Counted from the stretch's first letter, positions 29,113-37,899 are shown. The stretch is 64,000 bases of DNA from DATAEG01 sp963703085 (GCA_963703085.1 OY969789.1:1054001-1118000); one strand, 5' to 3'. A program made the numbers and translations. Notes: generated by a model not told the origin, from the letters alone.

Positions 29113-29799
29113 CTAGGGAGCGTTGGACTGGTGAATACTGGTCAATACGGCCTCGCAGGCCCACCCCAGATGCTCGCGCATCAGCTTCTCTGCTCGCTGG
29201 GGCTTGCCCTCCGCCACCGCGGCGAGAATCTGCTCGTGCGCCGCGGCCGCCTTCGTACGACCGCCAGCCACCACAGCCTTCACCCTCGCCTGCACGGCCT
29301 CGATCTGACGCGTCGTGCGCTCGACGGTGTTAGCCACTACTTCATTGCGGGCCAAAGCGGTCAGCGCTCGATGAAACTCGGCATCCAACGGATCGAGTCC
29401 CGAGTCATCCGATCCGCGCAGCTGCTTCGCTACGATTCCGGCCGCTTCTGCCAAAGCCTCGGTCGACGGCCGACTGCGCGCCGCCTTCGCCGCCGCGTAG
29501 CACTCCAACACGATGCGCAGCTCGTACATGTCCTCGACTTCGGTCACGGACAACGAGGTCACCTCGACACCCCGCCGCTGATGGACCTTGACCAGGCCTT
29601 CACCCTCGAGCCGATGCAGAGCTTCCCTAACCGGCGTGCTCGAACACTGGAACAACGTCGACAGATCACGCTCTCGAAGCCGATGACCAGCCGGCAATGC
29701 TCCGGCGATGATCGCGCTACGCAGCGACGTGATGATGATGTCCGCCAGTGACGGCGACGGGCTAGCCACGATCGGGACGGCCTGAGCAACATCAATCAC
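29113..29799 (-). CDS. GntR-family transcriptional regulator, FCD (FadR-like) type
   Basis: A 228-residue regulator, probably the repressor of this locus. The N-terminal winged helix is at residues 18-80 (LRERDLSTLFQ, STPVREALHRLEGEGLV). The FCD ligand domain carries the metal ligands Asp139 and His143 (DAEFH), His188 and His210, as in regulators that sense small organic acids. The start is placed at GTG 29799, 3 bases from the operator at 29802; a frame upstream (ATG 29840) would put the operator inside the gene. With CATAAT 6 bases upstream as a -10 box, the transcript may be leaderless. The gene lies 68 bases after the beta-helix gene. Its frame runs on from the shifted frame of that gene, which is an artefact. 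Confidence 0.88.
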   Translation of the reverse strand: MIDVAQAVPIVASPSPSLADIIITSLRSAIIAGALPAGHRLRERDLSTLFQCSSTPVREALHRLEGEGLVKVHQRRGVEVTSLSVTEVEDMYELRIVLECYAAAKAARSRPSTEALAEAAGIVAKQLRGSDDSGLDPLDAEFHRALTALARNEVVANTVERTTRQIEAVQARVKAVVAGGRTKAAAAHEQILAAVAEGKPQRAEKLMREHLGWACEAVLTSIHQSNAP

Positions 29800-29801
29800 A
29801 T

Positions 29802-29814
29802 ACGCATTATGCAC
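29802..29814. promoter_or_regulatory. GntR-type operator at the regulator's own start
   Basis: ACGCATTATGCAC matches ATGCAT-N-ATGCAT at 10 of 12 half-site positions. It abuts the proposed GTG start of the GntR gene and overlaps a CATAAT -10-like box, which suggests autoregulation. Confidence 0.65.
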
Positions 29815-29866
29815 CAGCGCTCGCACGGTCGAGACCATTCGCCGACCCGAATGCCCACCGATCAGA

Positions 29867-32273
29867 TCAGTTCGGCTTGTTACGGCCGACCACCTGGTAG
29901 GCCGGCGTGAGCCCGATGCTCGCCTGATCGATCTGAGTGAAGCCCACAGCCAGTGCCGGCGACCACTCGCCACGCTGAAGTCGCCTGCGGTTGGGTTGGT
30001 GAAGAGCGGGTCACCGGTCTGAGAGTGCTGGTCGTAGAGGTTGCTGAACAGTGCCTTCCAGGCGGTCAGCGTGTCGTACGGGTTCCCGCCAACCGGCCAC
30101 TTGTCACCGTGGATGCCCTCGACGCTGTTCATGCCGGCGAGATCCCAGAACAGGTTGTAGTCCGAGGCCACCACTCGATCAACCGGATCGGCCGCGCTCG
30201 TGCTCGTCTTCCAGTTGTTCGAGTATCCAAAGCCGGGGTTGCCGTAGAACGTGATCAGCGCGCCGCGTGCGTTGTCGCGCACACCCCACTGACCGGGTTG
30301 CACACCGCCCTTACACATCACGATGTTGTGCTGATAGTTGTGCTTACCCGCGCCGGCTGCCGTGGGCGTCGGATACACGAAGTCGCTGATCGCGGCAGCG
30401 GAGCCGAAGGTTGCGACGAAAATATTGTTGTAGATCTGTTGGTTCGTCGACGACACAAAGATCGGAGACTTTCCCGGGCCGCCATGGATGCCGTAGACGA
30501 TGTTGTTCTGAACCGTCGTGTAGTCCGAGCGCCCATCGAGATAGATGCCGTAGCTGCAGGCCGGATTCAAGTCAGCGAACTCCGCCGGCAGGGCGATGTC
30601 GTGCACACGGTTGGTGTCGACGACGTTGCCCTTGCCGCAGCCGTGCAGATGAACGCCGCCGGTGTCGGTCGCGTAGTTGTTGACCGCCGATATGTCGTTG
30701 TACTTGAAGGTGTTGGACTTGCTGGTGATCCAGTCCCAATGATTCGCCCAGGTGACTGCCACGCCGCCGATGTATACGTCGGAGCTCACGCCGTTGTCGC
30801 CCAGCATCGAGGGCCCGTCACCCTTGAGCGAAATGCCGTAGCGGGGCAGGTTCCGGATCAGGTTGTGCAGTACCTGATTCTCGCCACTCTGATTCATCAG
30901 GATTCCGGAACCATGCCCGACAGTCAGGCCGCCGTCGTGGATGTAGTTGTTGGAGGTTGTGTTCAGCTTGCTGTCGTAGATCTGGTGGTTGGACGAGTCG
31001 AGCGCGCCGACCTCCGACCCCATCGCCAGCACGCCGTAATAGCCGAACTGCGCGATCTCGTTGCTGGTGACCACGTTGCTCTGCGCAAATCCGTCGAGCA
31101 CGACTCCGCAAAACGGGACGTTGTTGATATAGCAGTGCTGCACGGTGATCGACTGTGCGTTCGAGATGCGGATCGCACCGTGCCGGTAGGCCGTCGGCGT
31201 CCGGTTCCATGGCCAGGACGTGTTGCCTGCCGGGTCGGGCAGCGAGTCGACGAATGTATCGGTGAATTTGCCGCCGGAGAAGGTCAGGCCGTCGATAACG
31301 ATGTTGTGCGCCGGACCACTCGTGCCGGACATCACGAAGATGTCGTTGACCGTCGGGATCGTCACCGTCTGACTGGCGATCGGGTCGACCGGCCAGTAGT
31401 AAACGGTGTACGGCGAGGTCGACTTGTCCACGTAGAACTCACCCGGTCCGGCTCGGCTTTGACGTTCTGCAGGTAGTACCGGTTGCCCGGCCCGATGCCC
31501 AGATTGGCGTTCGCCGCCAGCGTGACAGTGCGGCTGGTCCGGTCGATGCCGGTGCCGTTGGGATCCGCGATCGGGATGGTCGCCTGCCAGACGACATTAT
31601 TGCCAGGTGAAGCCCAGATGCAGACCTCAGCGCCGGTTGCATCCGTCCATGGGTTTAGAGATCCCGGTTCGAAGTGGAACTGGTTCGTCGAGTCGTTGCC
31701 CGAGCCGTCCTGGACCGGGCGCTCGACGCGCAGGTCACCGGTCTTCGGGAACCGCGCCTTCTTGATCATGGTTCCGTTGGCGTACATGACGTCGACATCG
31801 AGGTAGGTCGACGTCTTGTAGACCGAGCCGGAGAATCCTGACACAGCCGTCCAGCTCGTGAACTGTCGGCAGCCGACGATGAACGGCGTCTCGTTGGGGT
31901 AATTGGTGTAGGTGATCGGGTACGCGGCCGTCCCGGAGTCGGATTGCGTAAAGGTCACGGCGCTCTCGAGGTAGTAGGTGCCCCCGCGCAGCATGACGGT
32001 CACCGGCGCGGTCAGCCCTGGCGTGACCTCATTCGCGCGCACTACCTGCCGAGCCTTGTCGACCGTCTTGAACGGCGCGGCCTCCGTACCCGGATTCGAG
32101 TCCGATCCGCTGGGCGAGACGAAGTAGTCCGCCGACCCTGAGGCGCCAGCGGGCTGCTCACGAGTGCCCAAATAGGTCGCGACAGCGACCGCGCCGCCGG
32201 CCGCCAGGAATCCGCGGCGCGGCAGCTTTCTGCCGAGGATCCCAGAGGTCGCTGAGTCGGTGTTATCTTCCAT
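29867..32273 (-). pseudogene. Tat-exported right-handed beta-helix protein, twice frameshifted
   Basis: Paralogue of the beta-helix protein at 21421, about 802 residues after correction. A twin-arginine signal (RR at residues 19-20, GFLAAGGAVAVATYLG) is followed by YFVSPSGSDSNPGT and long runs of beta-helix coils (for example SNEIAQFGYYGVLAMGS). Two one-base losses break it, near 31437 (between KAEPDR and EFYVDK) and near 29970 (before SPALAVGF). The C-terminus AYQVVGRNKPN matches the end of the paralogue. ATG 32273 has AAAGGAC 6 bases upstream. The upstream operator cluster lies 260 bases away, so the leader is long or an unseen element lies between. The role is probably binding or cleaving a polysaccharide outside the cell; the substrate is not known. 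Confidence 0.75.
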
Positions 32274-32762
32274 GGCTTGTCCTTTCGAGCGATCCAGCAC
32301 ATCGCTGCGGTTGTCGTCGTCGATCTGTGTTCGATCCGGGCGGAGGCGCCGGTGGCACGCGAGGCAGCTCGGCGGGTGGCCGGCCAGGCGCGGCAACGAC
32401 CTACCGAACCATCGCGACCTACCAGGTCACCCGACCGGACGGGACGGCGGGAGTGGATTGGCTTGCGCGCCTGACGCAGTACAGCGCATGGGAGTGAGGG
32501 AACGTTCGTACACGTCTGGGAGTGCCATTGTAATGCATTCTGCATAGTGCATGTTCCAAGGCTAAGCCGACCAGCGACGCCCGGTCAATCCCCGCGGCCA
32601 GTTTCCGGGAGCCGGCGGCCGCTGCTGTGCCGACGGCGTTGTAGGTGACCTGGTCTCGTCTCAGCGCGGGTGAGCGTGGCTCGAGAACAGCCACGTCAAG
32701 GACGTCGTAGGCGGTGCGTACGACGCCCCGGGCCCGCGGTGAGGGGCGGGTATTGTCGCGTC
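32274..32762. other. intergenic region at the right edge of the catabolic locus
   Basis: About 490 bases with no convincing gene. It holds the triple half-site operator at 32533-32552. Between that and the beta-helix start lie 260 bases with open frames but no recognisable protein, RNA or strong hairpin. The region also marks the change from the regulon to ordinary genes. Confidence 0.55.
32533..32552. promoter_or_regulatory. triple half-site GntR-type operator
   Basis: ATGCATTCTGCATAGTGCAT contains three TGCAT half-sites at 7-base spacing, so two overlapping operator palindromes can be drawn (32533-32545 and 32540-32552), each close to ATGCAT-N-ATGCAT. It lies upstream of the second beta-helix gene. 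Confidence 0.7.
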
Positions 32763-33359
32763 ATGACGATGCCTCCCGGCCCAGGTGGGGCCGCCGTCGT
32801 GCTGTCCGACGGCGGGCAGGGATCGTTCCGGCGCGAGGTGCTGAGCAATCGCGGTTTCCAGATCACGCTGGGGATCCTGCTCGCGCTGGTCGTGGTGTTC
32901 CTCTTCGTGTTGCCGGTACTGGCCCTTCCCCTGCTGGTCGTCGCTGCGCTCGTGCTGGCCGGCGGCTGGTGGGTCACGAAGGGCAAACACGTGCGCGGTA
33001 GCGCGTGGGCCGACGAGCAGGGCGTGCACTGGCGCTCGATCCGCGGCGACCGGGACGTGGCCTGGCCCGAGATCGACTGGATCGAACTGGGTGGCTCTCA
33101 GCCCGGCGGCACGCTGATCGCCGCCCTCGGCATGAACGAGCGGGCCACGACCCGAACCGGCGATCATCTGGGCGTCACCGTCGTCAGCGGCGGCCTGCCG
33201 CACGTCATGTACCCGACGTGGACGGCGGCCAGTTCGGACCTGATCCGATTCGGCGAACAGCTGGCCGCTTATGCCCGGGCCCACAACGCCCGGGTGCGGG
33301 TGCTGCAGGGCGACTGGGGCAGGGAGAACGTTCACCGAGAGGAGACCCGGCTCAGCTGA
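32763..33359 (+). CDS. membrane protein with PH-like domain
   Basis: A 198-residue protein of unknown function. Two adjacent hydrophobic helices (about residues 33-67, ITLGILLALVVVFLFVLP and a following stretch) are followed by a soluble part resembling a bacterial PH domain (WADEQGVHWRSIRG, VAWPEIDWIEL). It would sit in the cytoplasmic membrane with the PH-like part inside. ATG 32763 is the first good start. It lies outside the GntR regulon. Confidence 0.7.
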   Translation: MTMPPGPGGAAVVLSDGGQGSFRREVLSNRGFQITLGILLALVVVFLFVLPVLALPLLVVAALVLAGGWWVTKGKHVRGSAWADEQGVHWRSIRGDRDVAWPEIDWIELGGSQPGGTLIAALGMNERATTRTGDHLGVTVVSGGLPHVMYPTWTAASSDLIRFGEQLAAYARAHNARVRVLQGDWGRENVHREETRLS

Positions 33360-33689
33360 AGGCCCTACGGCGATCAGCAGGGGCTGGTGACCCCGCTCTC
33401 GTAACCAACAGGCCTGCTTGCCCGCTGGCGTCGTCTGATCGGCACGACGCTGACCGGCCAGCATGTTCGCGGCGGGCGGTACTTGACGAACTGCAGCCGG
33501 CGGGTCTCACAGACGAGGAGGGCGCCAAGCTCCTCGTTGACGATGGCGATGACCTGCTGGTGCCGGGTTACTCCAGCCTGCTGGGCGACCGGATCGGAGC
33601 CCGGATGGACCTGCACCGGATAGGAACCGCATGGCGAACCGCGAGTGGCCGGTGGCCCGAACGCCGCACCGCCCGGCGGCCGTGGCAAG
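33360..33689. other. intergenic region, nothing recognised
   Basis: About 330 bases between two small membrane-protein genes. Open frames exist on both strands but none has a recognisable domain or a plausible ribosome site. No RNA or repeat was seen. Confidence 0.5.
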
Positions 33690-34148
33690 GTGACGCAGGT
33701 GACGACCATCGTCCCGGTCCGGCTACGCCGCACTCTCTACCACCGGTTGTTCGGCGGACCCACCCTCCAGCCCCTGTGCCTCGTGCTCTGGGTGTCGATG
33801 CTCGTCGGTACCGCGGCCCGCGCCGCCCGCGGCGAGCACGGGAGCGCCCTGAGCGGCGCAGTCTTCTTCGCCGGGGTTTGGGCCCTCGGGGCTACCGGCT
33901 GGGCCGAGGCGGACGAGCATGGGATCCGCTGGCGGGGCTACTGGCCGACCGCGGTGGGCTGGGGCGAGGTGCGCGAGGTGAGGTCCGAAACCCACGGCAT
34001 CGGCCTGCAAGGCGTGCGCACCCTGCTCGTGGTGCAGACCGTGACCCGCCGACGACCGATCGGTCCGGCCGCCGGCCGCGGGGCGAACCAGCGCGGGTTC
34101 GGGGCCGCACTGCAGCAACTGGCGGCCACCCGGGCCGGGCGGGACTGA
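33690..34148 (+). CDS. small membrane protein, PH-like
   Basis: A 152-residue protein with two hydrophobic stretches (LCLVLWVSMLVGTAARA and GAVFFAGVWALGATGW) and a C-terminal soluble part (EADEHGIRWRGYWPTAVGWGEV) similar in style to the PH-like protein at 32763. Function unknown. GTG 33690 is used; GTG 33699 is possible, and an upstream ATG at 33645 would add 15 low-complexity residues. Confidence 0.6.
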   Translation: MTQVTTIVPVRLRRTLYHRLFGGPTLQPLCLVLWVSMLVGTAARAARGEHGSALSGAVFFAGVWALGATGWAEADEHGIRWRGYWPTAVGWGEVREVRSETHGIGLQGVRTLLVVQTVTRRRPIGPAAGRGANQRGFGAALQQLAATRAGRD

Positions 34149-34354
34149 GCGCCCGGAACTACTCGGCGCCTCTTGCCGGTGCTTGTGCCCGCCGCCGGTC
34201 TCCCCGACCCCGCGCGCCGGTCATCGCATCAGATGGCCGGCAGCACGGCGAACTCCTAGATCAGGGTGTAGACGATTTCCTACAAACCGGCGCACAGCGC
34301 ACCAATGCGCCGGACCACCATCGACATGCATACCAACAACCGAGGTAGGAACCG

Positions 34355-34786
34355 ATGACCCAGATGCAGCAGTGGGCCGCCCTGCAGCGCACCGCCGCGA
34401 ACGCCATCGCCGCCGCCGCCGATGCCTACCCGTGGGTCTCGGCGACCATGTGGTTTCGGGCGTTGTGGGCGACGTCGGAGGCGGTCGTTCAGGTGAGCCT
34501 GCAGGACGGCAGCACCGAGTGGACCGAGTCGCCCGCGGGGGCCGAGGACGCGATGGAGCAGCTGCGCGAGGACATGGCCACCCCCGAGACCGGCGCCTGG
34601 TATACCGCGGTCATCCGGCTCGACCGGCAGGACGACGGCCAGGTCCGCATGAACGTGGACTACGACTACGACCGCCGCCCGGCCTGGGCCGGCACGGACC
34701 CCGACGACGAGGACTACGTCGAGGACCACGAGCGGTTCCCGCGTCCGGCGGCCAAGGTACCGGCCTGGCATCCCGCGCACGCCTGA
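34355..34786 (+). CDS. YezG/DUF600-like small protein
   Basis: A 143-residue acidic protein. The central pattern, with WYTAVIRLDRQDDGQ followed by VDYDYDRRPAW, recalls the YezG (DUF600) family, some of which are immunity proteins against secreted nuclease toxins. ATG 34355 has AGGTAGGA 5 bases upstream. No toxin gene is next to it, so it would be an orphan immunity gene or have another role. The family assignment is by motif only. Confidence 0.62.
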   Translation: MTQMQQWAALQRTAANAIAAAADAYPWVSATMWFRALWATSEAVVQVSLQDGSTEWTESPAGAEDAMEQLREDMATPETGAWYTAVIRLDRQDDGQVRMNVDYDYDRRPAWAGTDPDDEDYVEDHERFPRPAAKVPAWHPAHA

Positions 34787-35381
34787 GCGCTCTACCTGCT
34801 CGTCTTGCCGAGCGCTACACCATCCGCAAGTCCTACCGCGCCGTGGGTAGCCGCATCCGGGCCACCACTTCGCCGCGACCGTGCCCGCCGACCAGCCGCT
34901 GCCCATTCGAGTCAGAACCACCGACGCCGGGTCAGGGCTTCGGGAACAGGCCCGGCCTTCACCTTCGCAGCAAACGTGATCGTTGACGACGGCAGAGCCA
35001 CCGACTGGAGCGCCGTCACGAATCTGGCCTAGCACACAGGCGCTGCCCGCGACTTCTGACCACCCTTCTACGGGCATCGTGACCGGGAATCACGGACTCA
35101 GCGCTGAAGCGATCTGGACTGCGTGGGGGGGATCGAAACCTCGCGATCGCCCAGGCTGAGCGTGCGTGGCTTTGGCGATCGGCTGAGTCAGCCGCTTGTC
35201 GCCGGCCACCATTCAGCCGATCGATGGTGGAGCGAAATCTGACCCCATTTCACGACCCCTGAAGTGGATCCTCCAGTCTCGCTCCAGTCCCGACCTGAAT
35301 TCGGTCGAATCGGACGGATCGAGATTCGGTTGAAAGAGACAGAACGTACCGGCAAATCGGTCGATAATCGCTCGATTCGGG
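34787..35381. other. intergenic region before tRNA-Ala
   Basis: Nearly 600 bases with no convincing gene, RNA or repeat. Short open frames here have no recognisable product. Confidence 0.5.
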
Positions 35382-35457
35382 TGGTGGAGCTGAGGGGACT
35401 CGAACCCCTGACCCCCACACTGCCAGTGTGGTGCGCTACCAGCTGCGCCACAGCCCC
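35382..35457 (-). tRNA. tRNA-Ala (anticodon GGC)
   Basis: A complete 76-base cloverleaf. The acceptor stem GGGGCTG/CAGCTCC contains a G3-U70 wobble pair, the alanine identity element. The anticodon stem-loop is CCACA-CTGGCAG-TGTGG with GGC anticodon, and the T-arm GGTTCGAGTCC is canonical. The 3' CCA is encoded. Confidence 0.97.
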
Positions 35458-35647
35458 TTGCCTGGTGTCGGACCTGCTCAGTCCGAGTGGCGATACTACC
35501 GGACGCAGCACCGTCGCAAGACAACCGCCTCATTGGTCACTCGGGCCCTTCTGCGCCACGCCCGAGGCCCCCGGATGCCTTGTAATTGCTGGGATACCGT
35601 CATACTGAAGACTGGTTGTTTCCGTCATCAAGCAAGGGAGAACCTAG

Positions 35648-35923
35648 GTGAATCGCAAGGAACTGGTGACCGCGGTCGCCGAGCACGCCGATCTGGAGCA
35701 GAAGACCGTCGATGCGGTCCTGCGCAGCTTGCAGGCTGAGCTCGAGAAGGCTGTCGCCGCAGGCGAGAAGGTCAGCGTGCCTGGCTTCTTCGCCGTATCG
35801 GTCGGCCAGCGCGCCGCCCGCGAGGGCCGCAACCCGGCCACCGGCGAAACGATCCAGATCAAGGCGGCCAAGACCGTCAAGTTCTCCGCGGGCAGCGCCC
35901 TGAAGGACGCCGCCAACAAGTAA
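35648..35923 (+). CDS. hupB: HU-family histone-like DNA-binding protein
   Basis: A 91-residue HU protein that bends and compacts DNA as a dimer. The family signature GRNPATGE is at residues 60-67, preceded by KVSVPGFFAVSVG. It is the short form without the long Lys/Ala-rich C-terminal tail known from mycobacterial HupB, so the symbol follows the family only. GTG 35648 has AAGGGAG about 8 bases upstream. It is convergent with a membrane-protein gene; a hairpin between them at 36022 may end both transcripts. Confidence 0.95.
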   Translation: MNRKELVTAVAEHADLEQKTVDAVLRSLQAELEKAVAAGEKVSVPGFFAVSVGQRAAREGRNPATGETIQIKAAKTVKFSAGSALKDAANK

Positions 35924-36021
35924 GGCAAGACGATCGCGCTGCCGGAAGCGTCGTACTACTTCCCGCCGGCGCGACGGGCGAGACGCCGGTAGTCACCAGC
36001 ATCCGCCCAACGCTCGACAGT

Positions 36022-36053
36022 AAGGGCCGGTACCGCATGGCGGGCCGGCCCTT
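36022..36053. terminator. hairpin between convergent genes
   Basis: A perfect 9-base stem AAGGGCCGG/CCGGCCCTT with a 14-base loop lies between the convergent HU and membrane-protein genes. It has CTT on one strand and could act as a bidirectional terminator, though no long T run follows. Confidence 0.5.
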
Positions 36054-36072
36054 CGTCATGTCATAGCACGCG

Positions 36073-36501
36073 TCAGCCGGGGCGGTAGACCATCAGGAAG
36101 ACGATCACCGCGAAGATGACCCCGACGACTCCGCCGCACGCGGCCACCCGGCCCACCAGCGAGCCGGGCGCGCCGCCCTCCGTGATCAAGCCACCCGCCT
36201 TGTCCAGCGCGGGGACGAGCACGCCGAGCACCACCGCCACGGCGAGCAGCCACAGCACGACCGAGATCCACACCCACGCGTCGCTGAACTCGACGTGGTA
36301 CTTCGCCTGCACCAGCGCGAACCCGAGGATGACGACGAGCACCGACGCGTAGCTGTACACGCGCAGCATCCGCGACGTGCGGGCCAGCGCCGCAGCATCC
36401 GGCTTGCGCAGGTCGCGCGAGGCGGTCGTCGCCGCATGCACCAGCGGACCGATCGCGAAGATCGCGAAGAGCAGGTGCAGGGCGAGTAGCAGCTTGTGCA
36501 C
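36073..36501 (-). CDS. DUF2269-like integral membrane protein
   Basis: A 142-residue protein with four hydrophobic helices (LLLALHLLFAIFAIGPLVHA, YSYASVLVVILGFALVQA, WISVVLWLLAVAVVLGVLVP and GGVVGVIFAVIVFLMVY). The pattern resembles small DUF2269-type membrane proteins; function unknown. GTG 36501 starts directly with the first helix. It lies 24 bases downstream of the MauE-DsbA fusion on the same strand and may be co-transcribed with it. Confidence 0.75.
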   Translation of the reverse strand: MHKLLLALHLLFAIFAIGPLVHAATTASRDLRKPDAAALARTSRMLRVYSYASVLVVILGFALVQAKYHVEFSDAWVWISVVLWLLAVAVVLGVLVPALDKAGGLITEGGAPGSLVGRVAACGGVVGVIFAVIVFLMVYRPG

Positions 36502-36525
36502 GGCGCTCAGCCTAGCGAGCGCGGA

Positions 36526-37803
36526 TCAGTCCTTCTTGGCCTTCGCGTCGTTGATCGCCTTCAGCAGATCGGTCTTCGCGTCGGCGGTCTTCTGCGGCAG
36601 GTTCCAGGTCTTGCCGTTGATGTAGACGGTCGGCGTACCGGAGACGCCGCGCTTGCTGCTCTCGTCGGTCATCGCGGCGACCAGCGCAGCATGCTGCTCG
36701 GAGGTGACGCAGCTGGTGAAGGTGGTCGTCTGATCCGCGGTGGCCTTCGGCATGGCCTGTTTGAAGTACGCCTCAAGCTCGGTATCGCTACGCCCGTTGC
36801 TGTTCTCGGCCGGCTGGATCGCCTGGCCCTTCGCATCCTTGCCGTACAGCACGCCGTGATACGCCTGGAACGCCGCGGTGCTGATGTCCGACGCACACAG
36901 CGCCGCATTGGCCGCGCGCGAGGAGTACCGGTTGCCGTTGGAGGACGAGTCGAGGAAGGCGATCATGTGGTACTTGACCTTGATCGTGCCGTTGGTGATG
37001 AGCGGCGCCAACGCGGCGCTGACGTTGCCCTCGAACTCATTGCAGATCGGGCACTGGAAGTCCTCGTAGACGTCCAGTGTGACCGGAGCGGTCGCCTTGC
37101 CGAGGGTCACACCGTTCTTCACGCTGGCGTTCGTGGCGGCCAGCGAACCCTGCACCTTGGCCCGGCTCTTCTGCACCGAGATGCCGATCGCGCCGACCAG
37201 CAGGACGACGATGGCCACGGTCAGCGCGATGTAGCGCTGCTGGCTGACGATCTCCTTGTGCCGTGCGGCGCGCACCGCCTGGAAGCGCTGGATCGCCTTG
37301 GGATCGCGGCGCATCCGCTTCGCCGACGGCGGCGCGATCTCCTCACCCTTGGTGACGATGCGGTCCAGCGAGAGCATGGTGATCGGGAACAGCACGAGGA
37401 ACACGCACAGCACGAAGATGCCGGTGTCGCGAGTGATGTCGAGCAGGTACGTCGTCTTCGTCGACTCCCCGCCGCCACCGAAGCAGCCGCAGGCCAGCTT
37501 GATATGCCGCAGCCCGGCCTGCGCAATGCCGGCGATGAACACCAGCATCAGCAGTCCGGAGACCGTTGCCACCGCGCGGGTGGCCAGGCCGAGTACCAGC
37601 AGGATGGCCAGCGCGATCTCCAGGACGGGCAGGCCGTAGCCGATCGCCTGGGATAGCCACTCCGGGGTCGCGTCGTAGGCCCGGACGGCCCGGACGAAGT
37701 CGGCCGGGTGCCTGAGCTTCGACCAGCCGGCGGTGAACCAGATCACCGCGAGGCCCAAGCGCACGACGGTGCCGACCCAGGCTCGAATAGACGTCCAATT
37801 CAC
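36526..37803 (-). CDS. MauE/DoxX-like membrane domain fused to DsbA-like thioredoxin domain
   Basis: A 425-residue fusion. Residues 1-145 form a four-helix MauE/DoxX-like membrane domain with the cysteine motif ACGCFGG at 104-110. A charged linker and one helix (about 190-210) lead to a DsbA/thioredoxin-like domain with active site CPIC at 251-254 and the cis-Pro region GVSGTPTVYING near 395. It probably oxidises or reduces thiols on the outside of the membrane, with the MauE part passing electrons. GTG 37803 has GGAGAATC upstream. The fusion puts both halves of a redox relay in one chain. Confidence 0.85.
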   Translation of the reverse strand: MNWTSIRAWVGTVVRLGLAVIWFTAGWSKLRHPADFVRAVRAYDATPEWLSQAIGYGLPVLEIALAILLVLGLATRAVATVSGLLMLVFIAGIAQAGLRHIKLACGCFGGGGESTKTTYLLDITRDTGIFVLCVFLVLFPITMLSLDRIVTKGEEIAPPSAKRMRRDPKAIQRFQAVRAARHKEIVSQQRYIALTVAIVVLLVGAIGISVQKSRAKVQGSLAATNASVKNGVTLGKATAPVTLDVYEDFQCPICNEFEGNVSAALAPLITNGTIKVKYHMIAFLDSSSNGNRYSSRAANAALCASDISTAAFQAYHGVLYGKDAKGQAIQPAENSNGRSDTELEAYFKQAMPKATADQTTTFTSCVTSEQHAALVAAMTDESSKRGVSGTPTVYINGKTWNLPQKTADAKTDLLKAINDAKAKKD

Positions 37804-37899
37804 GGTGGAGATTCTCCCATTCCTCTCCGAGGCGGCACGCACCGCTCGGATGCAGTCCGTAGGACTGTAAAGCACAGCAGCGGCGAACGTCGCTTCCGC

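Noticed and set aside
29113..31431. Apparent 772-residue fusion of a beta-helix protein and a GntR regulator
   Set aside because: The beta-helix C-terminus continues in another frame to a proper stop at 29867; the join exists only because of a frameshift near 29970.
22930..31440. Programmed ribosomal frameshifting in the beta-helix genes
   Set aside because: The two genes need shifts in opposite directions, and no slippery heptamer is present at either site.
32042..32545. Open frame on the minus strand starting next to the triple half-site
   Set aside because: No ribosome site, composition of noise, and it overlaps the true beta-helix gene in another frame.
35382..35457. tRNA-Ala as the attachment site of a genomic island carrying the catabolic locus
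   Set aside because: No integrase, no direct repeat of the tRNA end was seen, and ordinary genes lie between the locus and the tRNA.
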